From Pseudactinotalea suaedae (GTDB lineage: Bacteria; Actinomycetota; Actinomycetes; Actinomycetales; Beutenbergiaceae), in NCBI RefSeq assembly GCF_009733815.1, contig NZ_WNXY01000008.1:283231-347230 (forward strand): a stretch of DNA of 64,000 nt, given 5' to 3'. The notes under the pieces are model-generated. The model was not told where the DNA came from. It saw only the letters and a list, made by a program, of their open reading frames with translations, and ran no database searches. The position numbers and the translations under genes are program-made. Positions 63,963-64,000 of the stretch are shown one piece after another. Numbering within the stretch: the stretch's first letter is position 1; each line of letters begins with the position of its first letter.

Positions 63963-64000
63963 CCCGCCGGCCCGGCCCGCCGGCCCGGCCCGCCGGCCCG
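63963..64000. repeat. 13-bp GC-rich tandem repeat at the window edge
   Basis: CCCGCCGGCCCGG repeated about three times (63963, 63976, 63989) and probably continuing beyond the window. Confidence 0.85.

Overview
The window is a high-GC actinobacterial chromosome segment around the replication origin. The gene order (gyrA, gyrB, dciA, recF, gnd, dnaN, dnaA on the minus strand; rpmH, rnpA, yidD, yidC, khpB, rsmG on the plus strand; then parA, parB, and further on a ddl-like ligase, an aminotransferase, trxA and trxB) resembles Propionibacteriales/Nocardioidaceae-type chromosomes. That placement comes from synteny only. No rRNA, tRNA, transposase, integrase or CRISPR array was seen.

1-16.2 kb: the dnaA/gyr replication core. 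It carries two accessory insertions: an ArsR/AHSA1 pair between gyrB and dciA (3.6-4.6 kb), and a CGNR-type regulator plus a drug-efflux MFS gene between dnaN and dnaA (9.1-11.0 kb), which separates these usually adjacent genes. DnaA boxes lie on both sides of the second insertion: 8751-8982 beside dnaN and 12506-12618 upstream of dnaA.

16.2-52.4 kb: an accessory block of about 36 kb between rsmG and parA, which are neighbours in many actinobacteria. It has three catabolic parts. (a) A GH39-like glycosidase, an aldo/keto reductase, an ABC sugar importer and an SDR, next to a GntR regulator. (b) A five-gene operon ending in an L-erythrulose pathway: DhaK-type kinase, TIM-type L-erythrulose-1-phosphate isomerase and RpiB-type D-erythrulose-4-phosphate isomerase. 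It is headed by a 3-hydroxyacyl-CoA-dehydrogenase-like oxidoreductase and a xylose-isomerase-like TIM barrel that could make L-erythrulose, and has its own FadR-type regulator with two matching operator-like sites. (c) A regulon of about 15 kb (aldehyde dehydrogenase; Fe-alcohol dehydrogenase, CoA-transferase and enoyl-CoA hydratase; and a nine-gene minus-strand operon with an ABC importer, cyclase-family hydrolase, GH2 glycosidase, two SDRs, a TIM barrel and a Gfo/Idh oxidoreductase). Five copies of one operator-like motif at its promoters tie it together, and a FadR-type gene sits inside it.

The centromere lies inside this accessory block: six parS sites (GTTTCACGTGAAAC and close variants) fall between 31.4 and 34.8 kb in a gene-poor stretch with a 48-bp tandem repeat, about 18-21 kb from parAB.

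52.4-64 kb: parA-parB, a 20-codon leader ORF coupled to two tandem CNNM/CBS membrane proteins, an AraC/SDR pair, ddl-like ligase, PLP aminotransferase, trxA, trxB, a TetR gene with a leaderless-type promoter, and a small membrane protein.
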